A program made the translations under genes and the position numbers. Below the pieces are notes generated by a model. That model was not told where the DNA came from. It saw only the letters and a program-made list of their open reading frames with translations, and made no database searches. 64,000 nt of DNA from Bacillota bacterium (lineage in GTDB: Bacteria; Bacillota; Clostridia; Acetivibrionales; DTU013): assembly GCA_023433505.1 (NCBI GenBank), contig JAEZCO010000087.1:168539-232538 (forward strand), given 5' to 3'. Shown one piece after another: positions 52,956 through 62,084 of the stretch. Position 1 is the stretch's first letter; each line of letters opens with the position of its first letter.

Positions 52956-54620
52956 CTAAAAAAGAAACGGATTTTCTTGTTCGCCAGGGAACCCAAGGAT
53001 CCCCTTCGACTTTTTATACTCCGTAGGAGTGCAGCCGTAGTATTCCTTAAACTTCTTTAAGAAGTAGTTGACATTTTCATACCCAATCATTTCAGCAATG
53101 GCACTCATTTTAAACCCTTCGTTTTTTAACAGGCTTACCGCAGCTTCCATTCTTATTTCACTCAGGTAATCATTAAAATTTTGCCCCGTCTCGTTCTTAA
53201 ACATTCTTGAAAGATACGCGGGGTTAATGAAGAATTGCGCTGAGACTCCGTTAAGGTTGATGCCTTCGCCATAATGGGTATTGACGTACTCAACAATCTG
53301 ATCAATGGCTTTTCTTGTACCGGTTCTTTTGCTTCTCCCGATAAAGTCCATTGCGCCGGAAACCGATGCCTTAAACCATTCTTTCAGCTCCCCGGCGGTA
53401 AACAGTTCGTTTTTTACTTTGTCAACGGTACTCAATTCCCCTTTATGCCCCTCGACGGCAAAGCCATGTTTCTTTAGCAGCTTATTGATACCGACGGTCA
53501 ATTCCAGCACTGTGCTTCTTATACTCTTCGGGTTGGAAAGCCTGTTTTCTTCAAGCTCTCCGAACAGCTTGTCGATGAGCTCGCCCGCCTGGACCCTGTA
53601 ATTGTTCTCAACATAATAAATGAGTGCCTTTTCCTTGTCGTCCGGAAAGATAAAATAGTCATTCCTGCTGCTTATGTTATCAAAATGGACTATCCTGTCC
53701 CCCTTCAGCATTCCCGCATTTTGTACCGCTTCAAGGGCTTGGTCGAAGGATTTGCCTGCGTCTTTCAAGCTTGTAAACTCTCCGCCTATGCCTATATAGA
53801 CCTCAAAGCCTATATAGCTTCTTACCGAGTCCACCACCTGCCTGCAGATGCCGTAGATATCTTCGATGATTATCTTATACTCATCCGTATTAAAGCCTTT
53901 GATCCATAAAAGCTCATCCTGTTTTATATAATTGCGGAACAGGATGGAGTCACCGCCATCTCCCAGCAGCTCTTCAATGACATTAAAAAGCGCGAAGCTG
54001 GCCAGATCCATGTCATTGTTATATTTGCCTGCGGCGATCTCATGAAAGTTGGCAGCTTTGAAAACCAATGCGGCCATCCTGGGGCAGAAGAAGTCCAAGC
54101 CGAGCTTTTGAATGGCCTTTTCCTTCTCTTCGGAGCTTGTGTCACGGTTCAAAAGAAGATCCGTCAGATTTTTTTCCAGCATGAGCCGGCTGTTTTTATT
54201 GAGTTCAGCCTTCATGCTGAGGAGCGTATCTTTTTTATTTTCATTTTCCCGTTGCTTTATGACCGCTTTTCTTAAGGTCTCTTCCAGGATTTCTTCTTCG
54301 ATGGGCTTTAGAATATAATCAAAGGCACAGAAGGATATGGCTTTTTTCGCATACTCAAATTCCGAATATCCGCTGATAACGATGAGAAGGATGTCCGGGT
54401 ACTTTTTATGGACGTACTCCATCAGTGCGATCCCATCCATTTTGGGCATGCGGATATCCGTTATGACGATCTCCGGCCTTTTCTCTTCGATGATCTCTAC
54501 GGCCACAACGCCATTCTGAGCTTCACCCACAATCTCCAGGCCCAGAGAGTCCCAGTCAATCTGTTCTCTTAAGCCAAGCCGTACCCACTCTTCATCATCC
54601 ACGATCAATGCCTTCATCAT
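52956..54620 (-). CDS. Two-component response regulator, YesN/AraC type
   Basis: 554 residues, start at 54620 behind GGAGGAGAAAAAA. A receiver domain (ALIVDDEEWVRLGL with Asp-Asp, DIRMPKMDGIALM with the phospho-Asp, and a later Lys) is followed by a long middle region (about 120-430) and a C-terminal AraC domain (VSAQFFINPAYLSRMFKNETGQNF, MSAIAEMIGYENVNYFLKKFKEYYG). It overlaps the kinase gene by 26 bases. It should activate the binding-protein gene just downstream when the kinase senses sugar. Confidence 0.95.
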   Translation of the reverse strand: MMKALIVDDEEWVRLGLREQIDWDSLGLEIVGEAQNGVVAVEIIEEKRPEIVITDIRMPKMDGIALMEYVHKKYPDILLIVISGYSEFEYAKKAISFCAFDYILKPIEEEILEETLRKAVIKQRENENKKDTLLSMKAELNKNSRLMLEKNLTDLLLNRDTSSEEKEKAIQKLGLDFFCPRMAALVFKAANFHEIAAGKYNNDMDLASFALFNVIEELLGDGGDSILFRNYIKQDELLWIKGFNTDEYKIIIEDIYGICRQVVDSVRSYIGFEVYIGIGGEFTSLKDAGKSFDQALEAVQNAGMLKGDRIVHFDNISSRNDYFIFPDDKEKALIYYVENNYRVQAGELIDKLFGELEENRLSNPKSIRSTVLELTVGINKLLKKHGFAVEGHKGELSTVDKVKNELFTAGELKEWFKASVSGAMDFIGRSKRTGTRKAIDQIVEYVNTHYGEGINLNGVSAQFFINPAYLSRMFKNETGQNFNDYLSEIRMEAAVSLLKNEGFKMSAIAEMIGYENVNYFLKKFKEYYGCTPTEYKKSKGILGFPGEQENPFLF

Positions 54621-56502
54621 TTTTTTCTCCTCCCTCCGCCTGCCGGGCAGGAATTTTTACCGTAATGGCCGTCCCCTCATCTTTCCGGCTGTCCACTGCC
54701 AATCCATACTCCTGTCCGTAGACAAGCTTGATCCTGAAATTAATGTTTCTCAGCCCGATGTTGCTGTTACCGCTGCGCTGCAGGAGATTTTCCTCTTCTT
54801 CCGTGGAGACGATATGCCGCATTAATTGCTCTATCTCTTCCTTTGTCATCCCTGCTCCGTTATCTGTTATTTCCAAGACAATGCACCCATTCAGACACTT
54901 CCCGGTTATTTTCACCAACCCGTTTTCCCCTTTGGGCTCAATCCCATGGGTAATGGCATTTTCAACAATGGGCTGAAGGGCGAGCTTGATTATGCCGTAC
55001 GACAGGACCTCCTCGTCAATGTCAATCTCATAATTCAGGAATTCCTTAAATCTCAGCTTCTGGATATCAAGATAGCACGTCAGGTTTTCAAGCTCCTCCC
55101 GGATGGAAATGATTTTATTCTTCGTATTCACACTATAGCGGAGGATTTTTGCCAATCCTTTTGACACGCTGCTGATTTCGGGCACCTTTTTTACTACCGC
55201 CATGCTGCTGATGGTCTGCAGCGTATTGTAGATGAAATGGGGATTGATCTGGGCCTGCAGATACTTAAATTCCGCATTGTTTCTGGCGATTCTTTCTTCA
55301 TATTTTTCAACAATCAGCGTTTTGATGGTATAGATCATGGAATTGAAGCTGGAAACCAGCTGTCCCAGTTCGTCGTCGGAATGCTGCTCCAACTGGATAT
55401 CGAAATCCCCTTCTTTTACTTTTGCCATTCCCTTTTGCAGCCTTTTAATCGGTTTGGCAACCGCTTTTGAAAAACCGAAGGCTATGAATACGGCAATGAT
55501 TAATGCCAGCAGCACGAGCAGCAAACTGAACAGTACCAGCTTCCGATCGTCCTTTGCAATCTCTGCGTAGGGCAGAAGCGTGAGAAGCTTCCATCCCGTT
55601 ATTTCCGATGTGTTGAAGGCAACAAGGTACTTTCCGTCCTTCATCTGCGTCGTAAACTTGCCGTTATACTCCTTTAACACCTTGCCGATCAGCTCGTCCT
55701 TCAAATCACTTTGCTCATACCGGGTATTCCTGCTGTAAACGATTTTTCCGCTATTGTCCAGAAACATGACCCCGGTGGTCTTGCTCAGGTTTACCTTATC
55801 GATGATATTGTTGATGGAGTCAAGGGTTAAGTCGATTAATACAACAGGGTCCGGCCGGACTTCCAGATCGGATACATTTTTCAGCAGCCGGGAGAAAGAG
55901 ATTACTTTCTTGTCATAATTCAGCTGATAGGGGATATGCGGCACGGAAATAACGGTATTTCCATCTGCCGCCACCGTATCCCTGAACCATTTTTCCTCAA
56001 CCGGATTGTATCCGAGCTTGTTGCTCCCGTTAACGCTGTAGGAAAAGTTCTTCTGCTGGGAAATGAAGATATAAATGCTGTTAAAGTCTTTTCTCAGAAA
56101 GATGAGCCGTTGAAAAAAGTCTTTGGTTGCCTTTAGAGCCGCATACTCTTCGCTTATGCTGCCATAGCCGGGAGTGGAAAGCACATCCTCCATGCTGAGG
56201 TTGGCACCGGTCCCCCCTGTATCCGCATAGATGGACATGATGATCTTGTCCACCTGGTCAAGATTGTCCCTGAAACCGGTATTGATGTTGTTAACCAGCC
56301 TTACTGCGTTATCCATGGCCTCATTGCCGCGCTCATTGTGCAAATAAATATAGGAAATAGTGCTGGAGAGGGTAATAATAATCAATACAATGAGAATCGT
56401 GCCATAAAAAATTTTATTAAACATACTTAAGTTTAAAAAATATTTCACCAAGGCTTTAATCAGATTGGACCCTTCCCTTTTTACAAGTTTTTCTCTTCTC
56501 AT
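54595..56502 (-). CDS. Sensor histidine kinase, YesM type
   Basis: 635 residues. Membrane helices at about 30-55 and 320-345 bracket an extracellular dCache-like domain. HAMP follows at about 345-395 (KPIKRLQKGMAKVKEGDFDIQLEQHSDDELGQL). The His_kinase domain has YLQAQINPHFIYNTLQTISS with the phospho-acceptor His, and the ATPase domain has VENAITHG, DNGAGM and GLRNINFRI. This is the standard LytS/YesM-type layout. It overlaps its response regulator gene, and both sit upstream of the sugar transporter. Confidence 0.95.
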   Translation of the reverse strand: MRREKLVKREGSNLIKALVKYFLNLSMFNKIFYGTILIVLIIITLSSTISYIYLHNERGNEAMDNAVRLVNNINTGFRDNLDQVDKIIMSIYADTGGTGANLSMEDVLSTPGYGSISEEYAALKATKDFFQRLIFLRKDFNSIYIFISQQKNFSYSVNGSNKLGYNPVEEKWFRDTVAADGNTVISVPHIPYQLNYDKKVISFSRLLKNVSDLEVRPDPVVLIDLTLDSINNIIDKVNLSKTTGVMFLDNSGKIVYSRNTRYEQSDLKDELIGKVLKEYNGKFTTQMKDGKYLVAFNTSEITGWKLLTLLPYAEIAKDDRKLVLFSLLLVLLALIIAVFIAFGFSKAVAKPIKRLQKGMAKVKEGDFDIQLEQHSDDELGQLVSSFNSMIYTIKTLIVEKYEERIARNNAEFKYLQAQINPHFIYNTLQTISSMAVVKKVPEISSVSKGLAKILRYSVNTKNKIISIREELENLTCYLDIQKLRFKEFLNYEIDIDEEVLSYGIIKLALQPIVENAITHGIEPKGENGLVKITGKCLNGCIVLEITDNGAGMTKEEIEQLMRHIVSTEEEENLLQRSGNSNIGLRNINFRIKLVYGQEYGLAVDSRKDEGTAITVKIPARQAEGGEKNDEGIDRG

Positions 56503-56655
56503 TCGGCACCTTTATACAGTAATACATTCGTTATTCCTATTGCATATGTATCTATTATATATAATTGGAGCCGGTGCATCAATTCATAAGATTAAGATAT
56601 AGTACCATCATTGTACAGATCCGTATTATTTTCCCTCCGCGGTATATGCAGGCTG

Positions 56656-57585
56656 TCAAATGCTTTTTGAGTAAACAAAGATATCATCCCGCTTTGCCCA
56701 GCCGGTGGCGTTCCAGAAAGCATTGCCCGGCTTGTTGTCAGTAAAGGCAAACAGATGGCATTTAACGATCCCCTCTTCCCTAAGTCTTTGGAGGCTTTGC
56801 TCCACCAACATGCTTCCTATGCCTCTTCCCTGGTATTGCACCGCGACAGCGACATGGTATATATAGCCTCTGCGTCCGTCGTGACCGCAAAGAACCGTAC
56901 CGGCAATCCGGTTTTCTTTAATGCAGCAGAAGCTCATTCCTTTGTTGCGCAGAATAAATTTTTGAAAATTCTCTCTGGAATCCGCCTCATTCAAACCCAT
57001 TCCGGGAGTATCGCTCCACAGATTATGTACTTCACTGTAGTCATCCACATGTATCTCCCGGATTCCGGTGCCAATATCCAGATTGATCCAATAATAACAT
57101 CCGCCGTCTTCCACCCGCTCCAGCATGCCTCCATTATTCTCGATTACTCCTTTTGAGGCTGCATTGGTTTCCAGACATGTCAATAATACCCTGGGGATGT
57201 TCTTTTCTTTTGCTTTCTTCAGCAACTGGCTTAAAAGAATGCTGCCATAGCCTTTTCCCCTGGCAGCCGGCCGGATGCAATACCCGATATGTCCGCCGGT
57301 TTTCCGTAAATCTTCATTGAGGTAAAGCCTTAGCTTTCCGTATCCCACGGGACAGCTATCCGAGTAAAGCCAGTAGGTGGTTTGGGGTACCAAATGCGGT
57401 CCCAGCTCAATTCCCCTGGACATATCAACCTTTCTCGCAAGATAGCTTTTAAATTCGGTAGCAGCCAATTCATAAGCATCATTCATAAACCCATTTTCCC
57501 CGGGTCCGATCTCTTGCAGCATTTCCAGAATATCATTTCCGTCTTCAACGGATAGTTCCTTTAATTCAGTCATCCTCTTGCACAT
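56656..57585 (-). CDS. Tandem GNAT N-acetyltransferase
   Basis: 309 residues; the ATG at 57585 follows AGGAGAAAG, and an internal ATG four codons later is too close to the site. Two GNAT folds are fused. The first (about 1-170) has IGYCIRPAARGKGYGSILLSQLLKKA, the second (about 175-309) has VAVAVQYQGRGIGSMLVEQSLQRL, both with the acetyl-CoA RGxGxG-type loop. The target is unknown; tandem members often act on small amines or antibiotics. A structured leader with a terminator lies upstream (57660-57772), which suggests induction by readthrough. Confidence 0.88.
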   Translation of the reverse strand: MCKRMTELKELSVEDGNDILEMLQEIGPGENGFMNDAYELAATEFKSYLARKVDMSRGIELGPHLVPQTTYWLYSDSCPVGYGKLRLYLNEDLRKTGGHIGYCIRPAARGKGYGSILLSQLLKKAKEKNIPRVLLTCLETNAASKGVIENNGGMLERVEDGGCYYWINLDIGTGIREIHVDDYSEVHNLWSDTPGMGLNEADSRENFQKFILRNKGMSFCCIKENRIAGTVLCGHDGRRGYIYHVAVAVQYQGRGIGSMLVEQSLQRLREEGIVKCHLFAFTDNKPGNAFWNATGWAKRDDIFVYSKSI

Positions 57586-57659
57586 CCTTTCTCCTACATC
57601 CTCTATTTAGTACAGCAGTAATTCTTCCAATCCTTTATTCGCTCCATTTCCTGCATATG

Positions 57660-57699
57660 AAAAAACCCCGCAAAATCACAAGCATGTGACTCCGCAGGG
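57660..57699 (-). terminator. Terminator ahead of the GNAT gene
   Basis: On the minus strand CCCTGC pairs with GCGGGG, with an inner TCAC/GTGA pairing, followed by TTTTTT. It stands between a promoter-like sequence and the GNAT gene. Confidence 0.75.
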
Positions 57700-57772
57700 C
57701 ATAATCTCCACGTGTAGGGCTACAGCCCCTTTGCTGCTCAAGCTAAAAACTTTTAAACAAACTCACTGTTTC
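57660..57772 (-). ncRNA. Unassigned structured leader or small RNA
   Basis: On the minus strand TTGACA (57802-57807) lies 18 bases from AATAAT (57778-57783), giving a start near 57772. The roughly 110-nt transcript contains a GGGGCTGTAGCCC hairpin and ends in a terminator hairpin with six T. A 26-codon frame with a TTG start overlaps it and ends ATGCCCTGCGGAGTCACATG region in MPCGVTCL-stop. The GNAT gene starts 75 bases after the terminator, so this may be an attenuating leader. I cannot match it to a riboswitch class I know. Confidence 0.5.
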
Positions 57773-57877
57773 TGGATATTATTTCACAGTGCATGCTTTT
57801 TTGTCAATACCTTCCGCCGGAATTCCTGCAGGAGGGGTCAGAGGACATACCTGAGATAAGCTTTTCCGCTTCACACG

Positions 57878-58144
57878 CTATATTTCAAAATATTCTTTGA
57901 GGGTTTCGGATATTCTTTTTTTTACCTTTTCGTCAGCAATATGGCCGCACCTTTTACCTATCCGGAGCCCGGATACGGTCCTGATCTGGTGAATCATGAC
58001 AACAGTCGGCTTTTGAAGTCCTGATGCTTCCGGCGTGAGCAAAACTTCCGTCGGAAAAACCCTGCTGTCCTCTTTATTGAAATCCTCGCCGGCATATCCG
58101 CTCAGCAGGGCTTTTGTGTACCTGCAGGCTCCTGATACTATGCA
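57878..58144 (-). pseudogene. MazF/PemK toxin remnant
   Basis: An open frame of about 88 codons from a TGA (58145-58147) to the TAG at 57878 has no start codon and no ribosome binding site. Its second half (TEVLLTPEASGLQKPTVVMIHQIRTV...KRCGHIADEKVKKRISETLKEYF) closely follows the C-terminal two thirds of MazF-type mRNA interferases (GLKKxSVVxxxQIRTI). The N-terminal strand with the G-x-R-P-V-V motif is missing. No antitoxin gene is beside it. It looks like a deletion leftover at the border with the AraC gene. Confidence 0.6.
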
Positions 58145-58217
58145 TCAATTTGGCCAATAGTGTGTTATAATAGTTTATCGCTCCAACTTTATTGATTATC
58201 TGCCAGGAGGTGGCATT

Positions 58218-58985
58218 GTGGTGGAACTCAAAATTGAACCCATGATCTACGGCATTTACAAATGTCCGGCGGAATGGGTTGTAAATGAACAGGGTACCGT
58301 ATTTCACAGGGTCTACTATTCATATGAAGGAGAGGCTCACTATACGGACAGCAGCAACAGCTTTCCACTGGAAAAGGGTCACATATACCTTTTTCCTGTA
58401 AATAAGCCATATAATATCACCCACGACGCCGACCGCCCCTTTATGTGCCTGTTCCTTCACATCACTACCCACCCATTGATTTTGAACCCGGTGATTGACA
58501 TAGATACTATGAAATCCCCTGCCGTTTTTCATGTGGTAAAAACGCTGGAGCATATTTTTCAACATATCAATGCATACCCAGACATTGACACGCTGCTGCG
58601 CCAATTGCTCAACTGCATGGTCAGCCTGTTCGATTCTGAAGTACCCCTGTGCTTCACGGATGAAAGCAGGCTTCAGAAAGTACTGGACCATATACACAGC
58701 CATAGCAGCGAAAAACTCACAAACGGTCAACTTGCCAATGTTGCCGGTTTTGACCGTTTCTACTTCGCACGGCTGTTCAGAAAAAGCTTTGGCGTATCAC
58801 CGCAGGAATATATTTTTAATCACCGTATTATCAAGGCGGAGAGCCTTATACGGAAAAATACCCCGATAAAGAACGTGGCGGAACTGGTTGGCTTTCAAGA
58901 TGAAAAGGCTTTCAGCAGAGCCTTTAAAAAAGCCAGAGGCTGCCCCCCGTCCAGATATCTAAAAAGTCACTCTCTGCAACCTTAA
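58218..58985 (+). CDS. AraC-family regulator
   Basis: 255 residues from a GTG at 58218 behind AGGAGGTGGCATT. The N-terminus is a cupin-like domain (HYTDSSNSFPLEKGHIYLFPVNKPYNITHDADRPF). The C-terminus has the AraC pair (LANVAGFDRFYFARLFRKSFGVSPQEYIF, IKNVAELVGFQDEKAFSRAFKKARG). It lies about 75 bases upstream of, and in the same direction as, the UroD-family gene, so the pair is likely a regulator and its target. Confidence 0.92.
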   Translation: MVELKIEPMIYGIYKCPAEWVVNEQGTVFHRVYYSYEGEAHYTDSSNSFPLEKGHIYLFPVNKPYNITHDADRPFMCLFLHITTHPLILNPVIDIDTMKSPAVFHVVKTLEHIFQHINAYPDIDTLLRQLLNCMVSLFDSEVPLCFTDESRLQKVLDHIHSHSSEKLTNGQLANVAGFDRFYFARLFRKSFGVSPQEYIFNHRIIKAESLIRKNTPIKNVAELVGFQDEKAFSRAFKKARGCPPSRYLKSHSLQP

Positions 58986-59061
58986 AGTCACATTCAAAGG
59001 TGTGTTTTTCTTGTGCAATGGTATAAAATAATTTGGAGAAATCACCTTTGGAGGTATCTAT

Positions 59062-60162
59062 ATGACAGGAAGAGAACGTTATCTTGCGGTATTGAACAAT
59101 CAAAAACCGGATAGGCTGCCCTGCCAGGTGCATAGCTGGATGGAATATTATCTGAAGACGTATTTGAACGGAGCGGACCAGTACAAGGCCTATGAGTTTT
59201 TTGAAATGGATCCTGTCATCTATGTTTCGCCGGAATATGTCTACAACCCGAAAGACCTGTCCAATTGGTCTGAAAAATATACGGACCTTGGCGCAACCGC
59301 GGACGGAGATCATCTCTGGCGCAGAACCATAACGACTCCGGAGGGTATCCTGACCTTCAAAGGGGCGTACAACCAGTATACGGGATGGATCACTGAGTTT
59401 CCTGTGAAAAATGAAAAGGATTTTGACATCTGGAATAAATATGTCCCCCTTCCCGAAAAAGTGGATTGGTCCCCGGTAATTGAAGCAAAAAAACGCATCG
59501 GGGACAAAGGAATTGTCCGGTGCGGCTTCTTTGATTTCGGCCAGGGCAGTCCATGGCAGAGCTTTGTCGCCTCGCTGTATCCCGTTGAGGAAGCGATACT
59601 GGAAACCTATGACAAGCCCGACTGGATACATTATGTGATGAAAAGCCTGCTGGACAAGAAGCTGCAGGTCATTGAAAGAGCGGGCAGGTTCGAGCTGGAT
59701 CTTGTGGAAACAGGCGGCGGAGCCGGGTCAAGTACGGTGATAAGCCCGAAGCTGCACAGAGAATTTTGCCTGCCTTATGATAAAATACAGCATGCCGCCT
59801 TACATGCTGCCGGAACGAAAATCGTATATCATCTATGCGGCGGTATGATGCCTCTTCTGGAAACCGTTGCGGAAAACGGCACAGACGGGCTTGAAACAAT
59901 GACGCCGCCTGAAATGGGCGGCGACTGCAACCTTGCCGAAGCTACCGGACGCGTTGGAGACAAATTGTTCTTTATCGGCGGCTTCGACCAGAACTCGGGC
60001 TTTGAAAACGGGAACCCTGAACTTGTGAAATCCATGGTCTGCAAATTGTTTGAAGCGTGTCCCGACGGCGGATACATCTGCAGTCCGTCAGACCATTTCT
60101 TCTTTGGAAATCCGGAAAACATAAAAGCGTTTGTGGAAATTGCCAGAGAGTGTATTTATTAA
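59062..60162 (+). CDS. UroD/MtaA-family methyltransferase-like protein
   Basis: 366 residues, start at 59062 behind TTTGGAGGTATCTAT. MTGRERYLAVLNNQKPDRLP is the classical opening of UroD-superfamily methyltransferases. IVYHLCGGMMPLLE holds HxC and GGYICSPSDHFFFG a later Cys, the zinc-ligand pattern of the corrinoid methyltransferases MtaA and MtbA. It probably moves a methyl group between a corrinoid protein and a thiol or folate, though it may have another role. The upstream AraC gene is its likely regulator. Together with the second UroD-family protein and the MetFV operon it fits a genome rich in methyl transfer. Confidence 0.82.
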   Translation: MTGRERYLAVLNNQKPDRLPCQVHSWMEYYLKTYLNGADQYKAYEFFEMDPVIYVSPEYVYNPKDLSNWSEKYTDLGATADGDHLWRRTITTPEGILTFKGAYNQYTGWITEFPVKNEKDFDIWNKYVPLPEKVDWSPVIEAKKRIGDKGIVRCGFFDFGQGSPWQSFVASLYPVEEAILETYDKPDWIHYVMKSLLDKKLQVIERAGRFELDLVETGGGAGSSTVISPKLHREFCLPYDKIQHAALHAAGTKIVYHLCGGMMPLLETVAENGTDGLETMTPPEMGGDCNLAEATGRVGDKLFFIGGFDQNSGFENGNPELVKSMVCKLFEACPDGGYICSPSDHFFFGNPENIKAFVEIARECIY

Positions 60163-60214
60163 GTAACCGGTGAAGAATTAATCTGCAGAGTCTTTAGTTA
60201 ATCGCTTGACATAG

Positions 60215-60416
60215 GTCATTGCGGGTGAAATGAAGTGCAACGCGGCAATCTCCGGCCCTGAAGGAATGCCTTGTTGGGTTGGGTTGCCGTGTCGCAAGCT
60301 GCTCTCAATGCCCATGCCACAGAGTATCACACCTAAGGATGATAACAGGACGGGCGGCCACTGGCCGCCCATACATCCCCGACCTTTTCTTTCGGCCTTT
60401 TCTTTCGGCCTATCCT
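60215..60416. repeat. Composite intergenic repeat (E5, reverse)
   Basis: It starts with GTCATTGCGGGTGAA...GCGGCAATCTC (same motif type as 46705-46850). Read in reverse it then has the module GGGCGGCCACTGGCCGCCC and CATCCTTAGGTGTGATAC, shared with 7198-7445. It ends with two tandem copies of CCTTTTCTTTCGG. It fills the convergent gap between the UroD-family and Cof genes. Confidence 0.75.
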
Positions 60417-60437
60417 TTAGCTTTTGTTTCCGTCTGA

Positions 60438-61247
60438 CTAGACAACCTTTAAAACCTGGGTCAGCGCATGGTAAATGCCGTCTTCATTATTGCTGAGAGT
60501 AACGTTGCCGGCATGGGATTTCACTTCATCGCAGGCATTTCCCATTGCAAATGAGTTTTTGAAGCCCCCCAGCATCTCCACGTCGTTGAAGTCATCGCCG
60601 AACACGGCAATTTCATCATAGTCCCATCCGAATATATCCGCGGTCCTCTTTATACCCAGCATTTTGTTGGCTTCCCTGTCAACTACTTCAACAAGCCTCC
60701 AATCCGCGCCGTTATAGCTGTATACATTTGCCTGCGCCCCTACGGAAGCCCGCAATTTATCAACAACCGCCAGGGACAGGTGATTCGGCAATAAAAACAA
60801 GATCTTGATGACCCGGGTGAAGTTCTTATTTGCAAAAGCAATCAACTGGTTTTTATCCACACCCCATTCAACATATTCTTCATCTTTAAGGCCATGCCGG
60901 AAGCTGTGATTATCATTCTCCATCTGCACCACAATGTTAACCTCTTCGAACGGCAGGATTGCTTCAACGCATTTCACTACGGCCTCATCGGATAGAAACG
61001 TATAGTGATTGACTTCGTTTAAACGAATACAGCCCCCATTGTAAAAAACTCCGCCATCCTTGACGATCTCCTGTTCATCCGCATCCAGCTCAAGCATTTT
61101 GCTAAGCAGCGGCGGCCGGCCGGTGGCAATGAATATTTTAATCCCCTTCTCCCTGCATGCCTTCAGCACTTCCTTCGTTTTCTGCGACATCCTTCCCGAC
61201 GAAGTCAGCAGCGTACCGTCAATATCAAAAAATAAAGCCTTAATCAT
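60438..61247 (-). CDS. Cof-type HAD phosphatase
   Basis: 269 residues, start at 61247 behind GGGGGATGAGTC. ALFFDIDGTLLTSSGRMS carries the nucleophile Asp, IFIATGRPP the second motif, and AVFGDDFNDVEMLGGFKNSFAMGNA the acidic pair. A C2 cap domain sits in the middle (about 85-185). Cof proteins dephosphorylate sugar phosphates and flavin or pyridoxal phosphates. It stands alone, ending next to the repeat block. Confidence 0.92.
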   Translation of the reverse strand: MIKALFFDIDGTLLTSSGRMSQKTKEVLKACREKGIKIFIATGRPPLLSKMLELDADEQEIVKDGGVFYNGGCIRLNEVNHYTFLSDEAVVKCVEAILPFEEVNIVVQMENDNHSFRHGLKDEEYVEWGVDKNQLIAFANKNFTRVIKILFLLPNHLSLAVVDKLRASVGAQANVYSYNGADWRLVEVVDREANKMLGIKRTADIFGWDYDEIAVFGDDFNDVEMLGGFKNSFAMGNACDEVKSHAGNVTLSNNEDGIYHALTQVLKVV

Positions 61248-61660
61248 GACTCATCCCCCAATCAAATAATACGCAAAAAAATAACCCCTCAGAACCATCC
61301 AAAGCGACTCTGCGGGATTTTCCCGGTCAACGGCGGACTTCGCAGCGAAGAGACCTCCGGCAAAGTCACTTTTTCTTATATTTCCATAAATACGGGGCCT
61401 TGTCAATATGATCGGAGAAATTTCAAAAGCAACTGCCTGTCTTTTGCAGGTTTTCCTGCATACCCTATTGACCAAATCATTGTTCCGTATTATCATGATA
61501 GAACGAGGCTCAAAAATGTTCCCCACCGCGGTAAGCGGCGGGTGCCGGATTGGTGTTCAGGCGGTGAGCACATCTCCAGTCTCGTTGAAACGCCGCCGAT
61601 GTAAATAAATTTGTGTACAAACGACAAATTTACTTTGGATTAGGTCGTTATAAAATCGTA
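61248..61660. other. Intergenic region ahead of the T-box leader
   Basis: This holds the upstream region of the Cof gene (minus) and that of the metG leader (plus). Open frames of up to about 90 codons on either strand have no ribosome binding site and no recognisable protein. A GC-rich hairpin-like stretch lies at 61300-61370. I see no gene. Confidence 0.5.
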
Positions 61661-62035
61661 GAAGCGATGAAGAGAAGAGTAAGCAGTCAATGTCTTTTAC
61701 AGAGAACTCCGGCAAGCTGAGAAGGAGCAGAGAATAGACGGCTGAATATGGTCTCGGAGCTTTCGCACCGAACAGGCAAGGCATACCGGAACACTCCGGA
61801 GGGCACATTCCTCGATTCTAAAGGAATTCACCCTGCTTGAGAGAACCGTATCCCCTTATCATGTAAGATTGCGACGGGTGCATCCGTTATAATGCCGGGG
61901 AATGCCGTGTAAGCGTATTTCTTACACAAGTTCTTGCTGAGGTTGATGCCGTGAGGCGTCAGCGAACCGGGGTGGTAACACGAAGCGTCATGCTCTCGTC
62001 CCCAGGATTGTATCCTGGAGGTGAGAGCTTTTTTG
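61661..62035 (+). promoter_or_regulatory. T-box leader, methionine specific
   Basis: Stem I carries AGTA (61678-61681), an AGAGA-type motif and a specifier loop with GAATATGGTCTCGGAGC, giving ATG (Met) at 61748-61750. The T-box core GGGGTGGTAACACG is at 61969-61982. A terminator hairpin with T6 follows at 61992-62034, directly before metG. Uncharged tRNA-Met should favour the antiterminator and raise metG expression. Confidence 0.9.
61992..62034 (+). terminator. T-box terminator
   Basis: GCTCTC and CCCAGGAT pair with ATCCTGG and GAGAGC, followed by TTTTTT. The antiterminator would compete through the GGTGGTAACAC bulge just upstream. Confidence 0.88.
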
Positions 62036-62084
62036 ATGCTTGTTTATATCATCCATCCATCTTATTAGGAAATGAGGTTTTCGT

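Noticed and set aside
57660..57850. The RNA upstream of the GNAT gene as 6S RNA or a known riboswitch
   Set aside because: The likely transcript is only about 110 nt, and I could not fit it to the 6S secondary structure or to the cobalamin, SAM, preQ1, purine, c-di-GMP, fluoride or guanidine consensus blocks that I know.
58924..59631. A 235-codon open frame on the minus strand
   Set aside because: It is opposite the second UroD-family gene and has no start signal.
60215..60416. Tandem-like repeats as a CRISPR array
   Set aside because: The repeats are palindromic modules without regular repeat-spacer units and without cas genes.
61357..61605. An open frame on the plus strand ahead of the T-box
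   Set aside because: No ribosome binding site or conserved motif; it runs through a GC-rich non-coding stretch.
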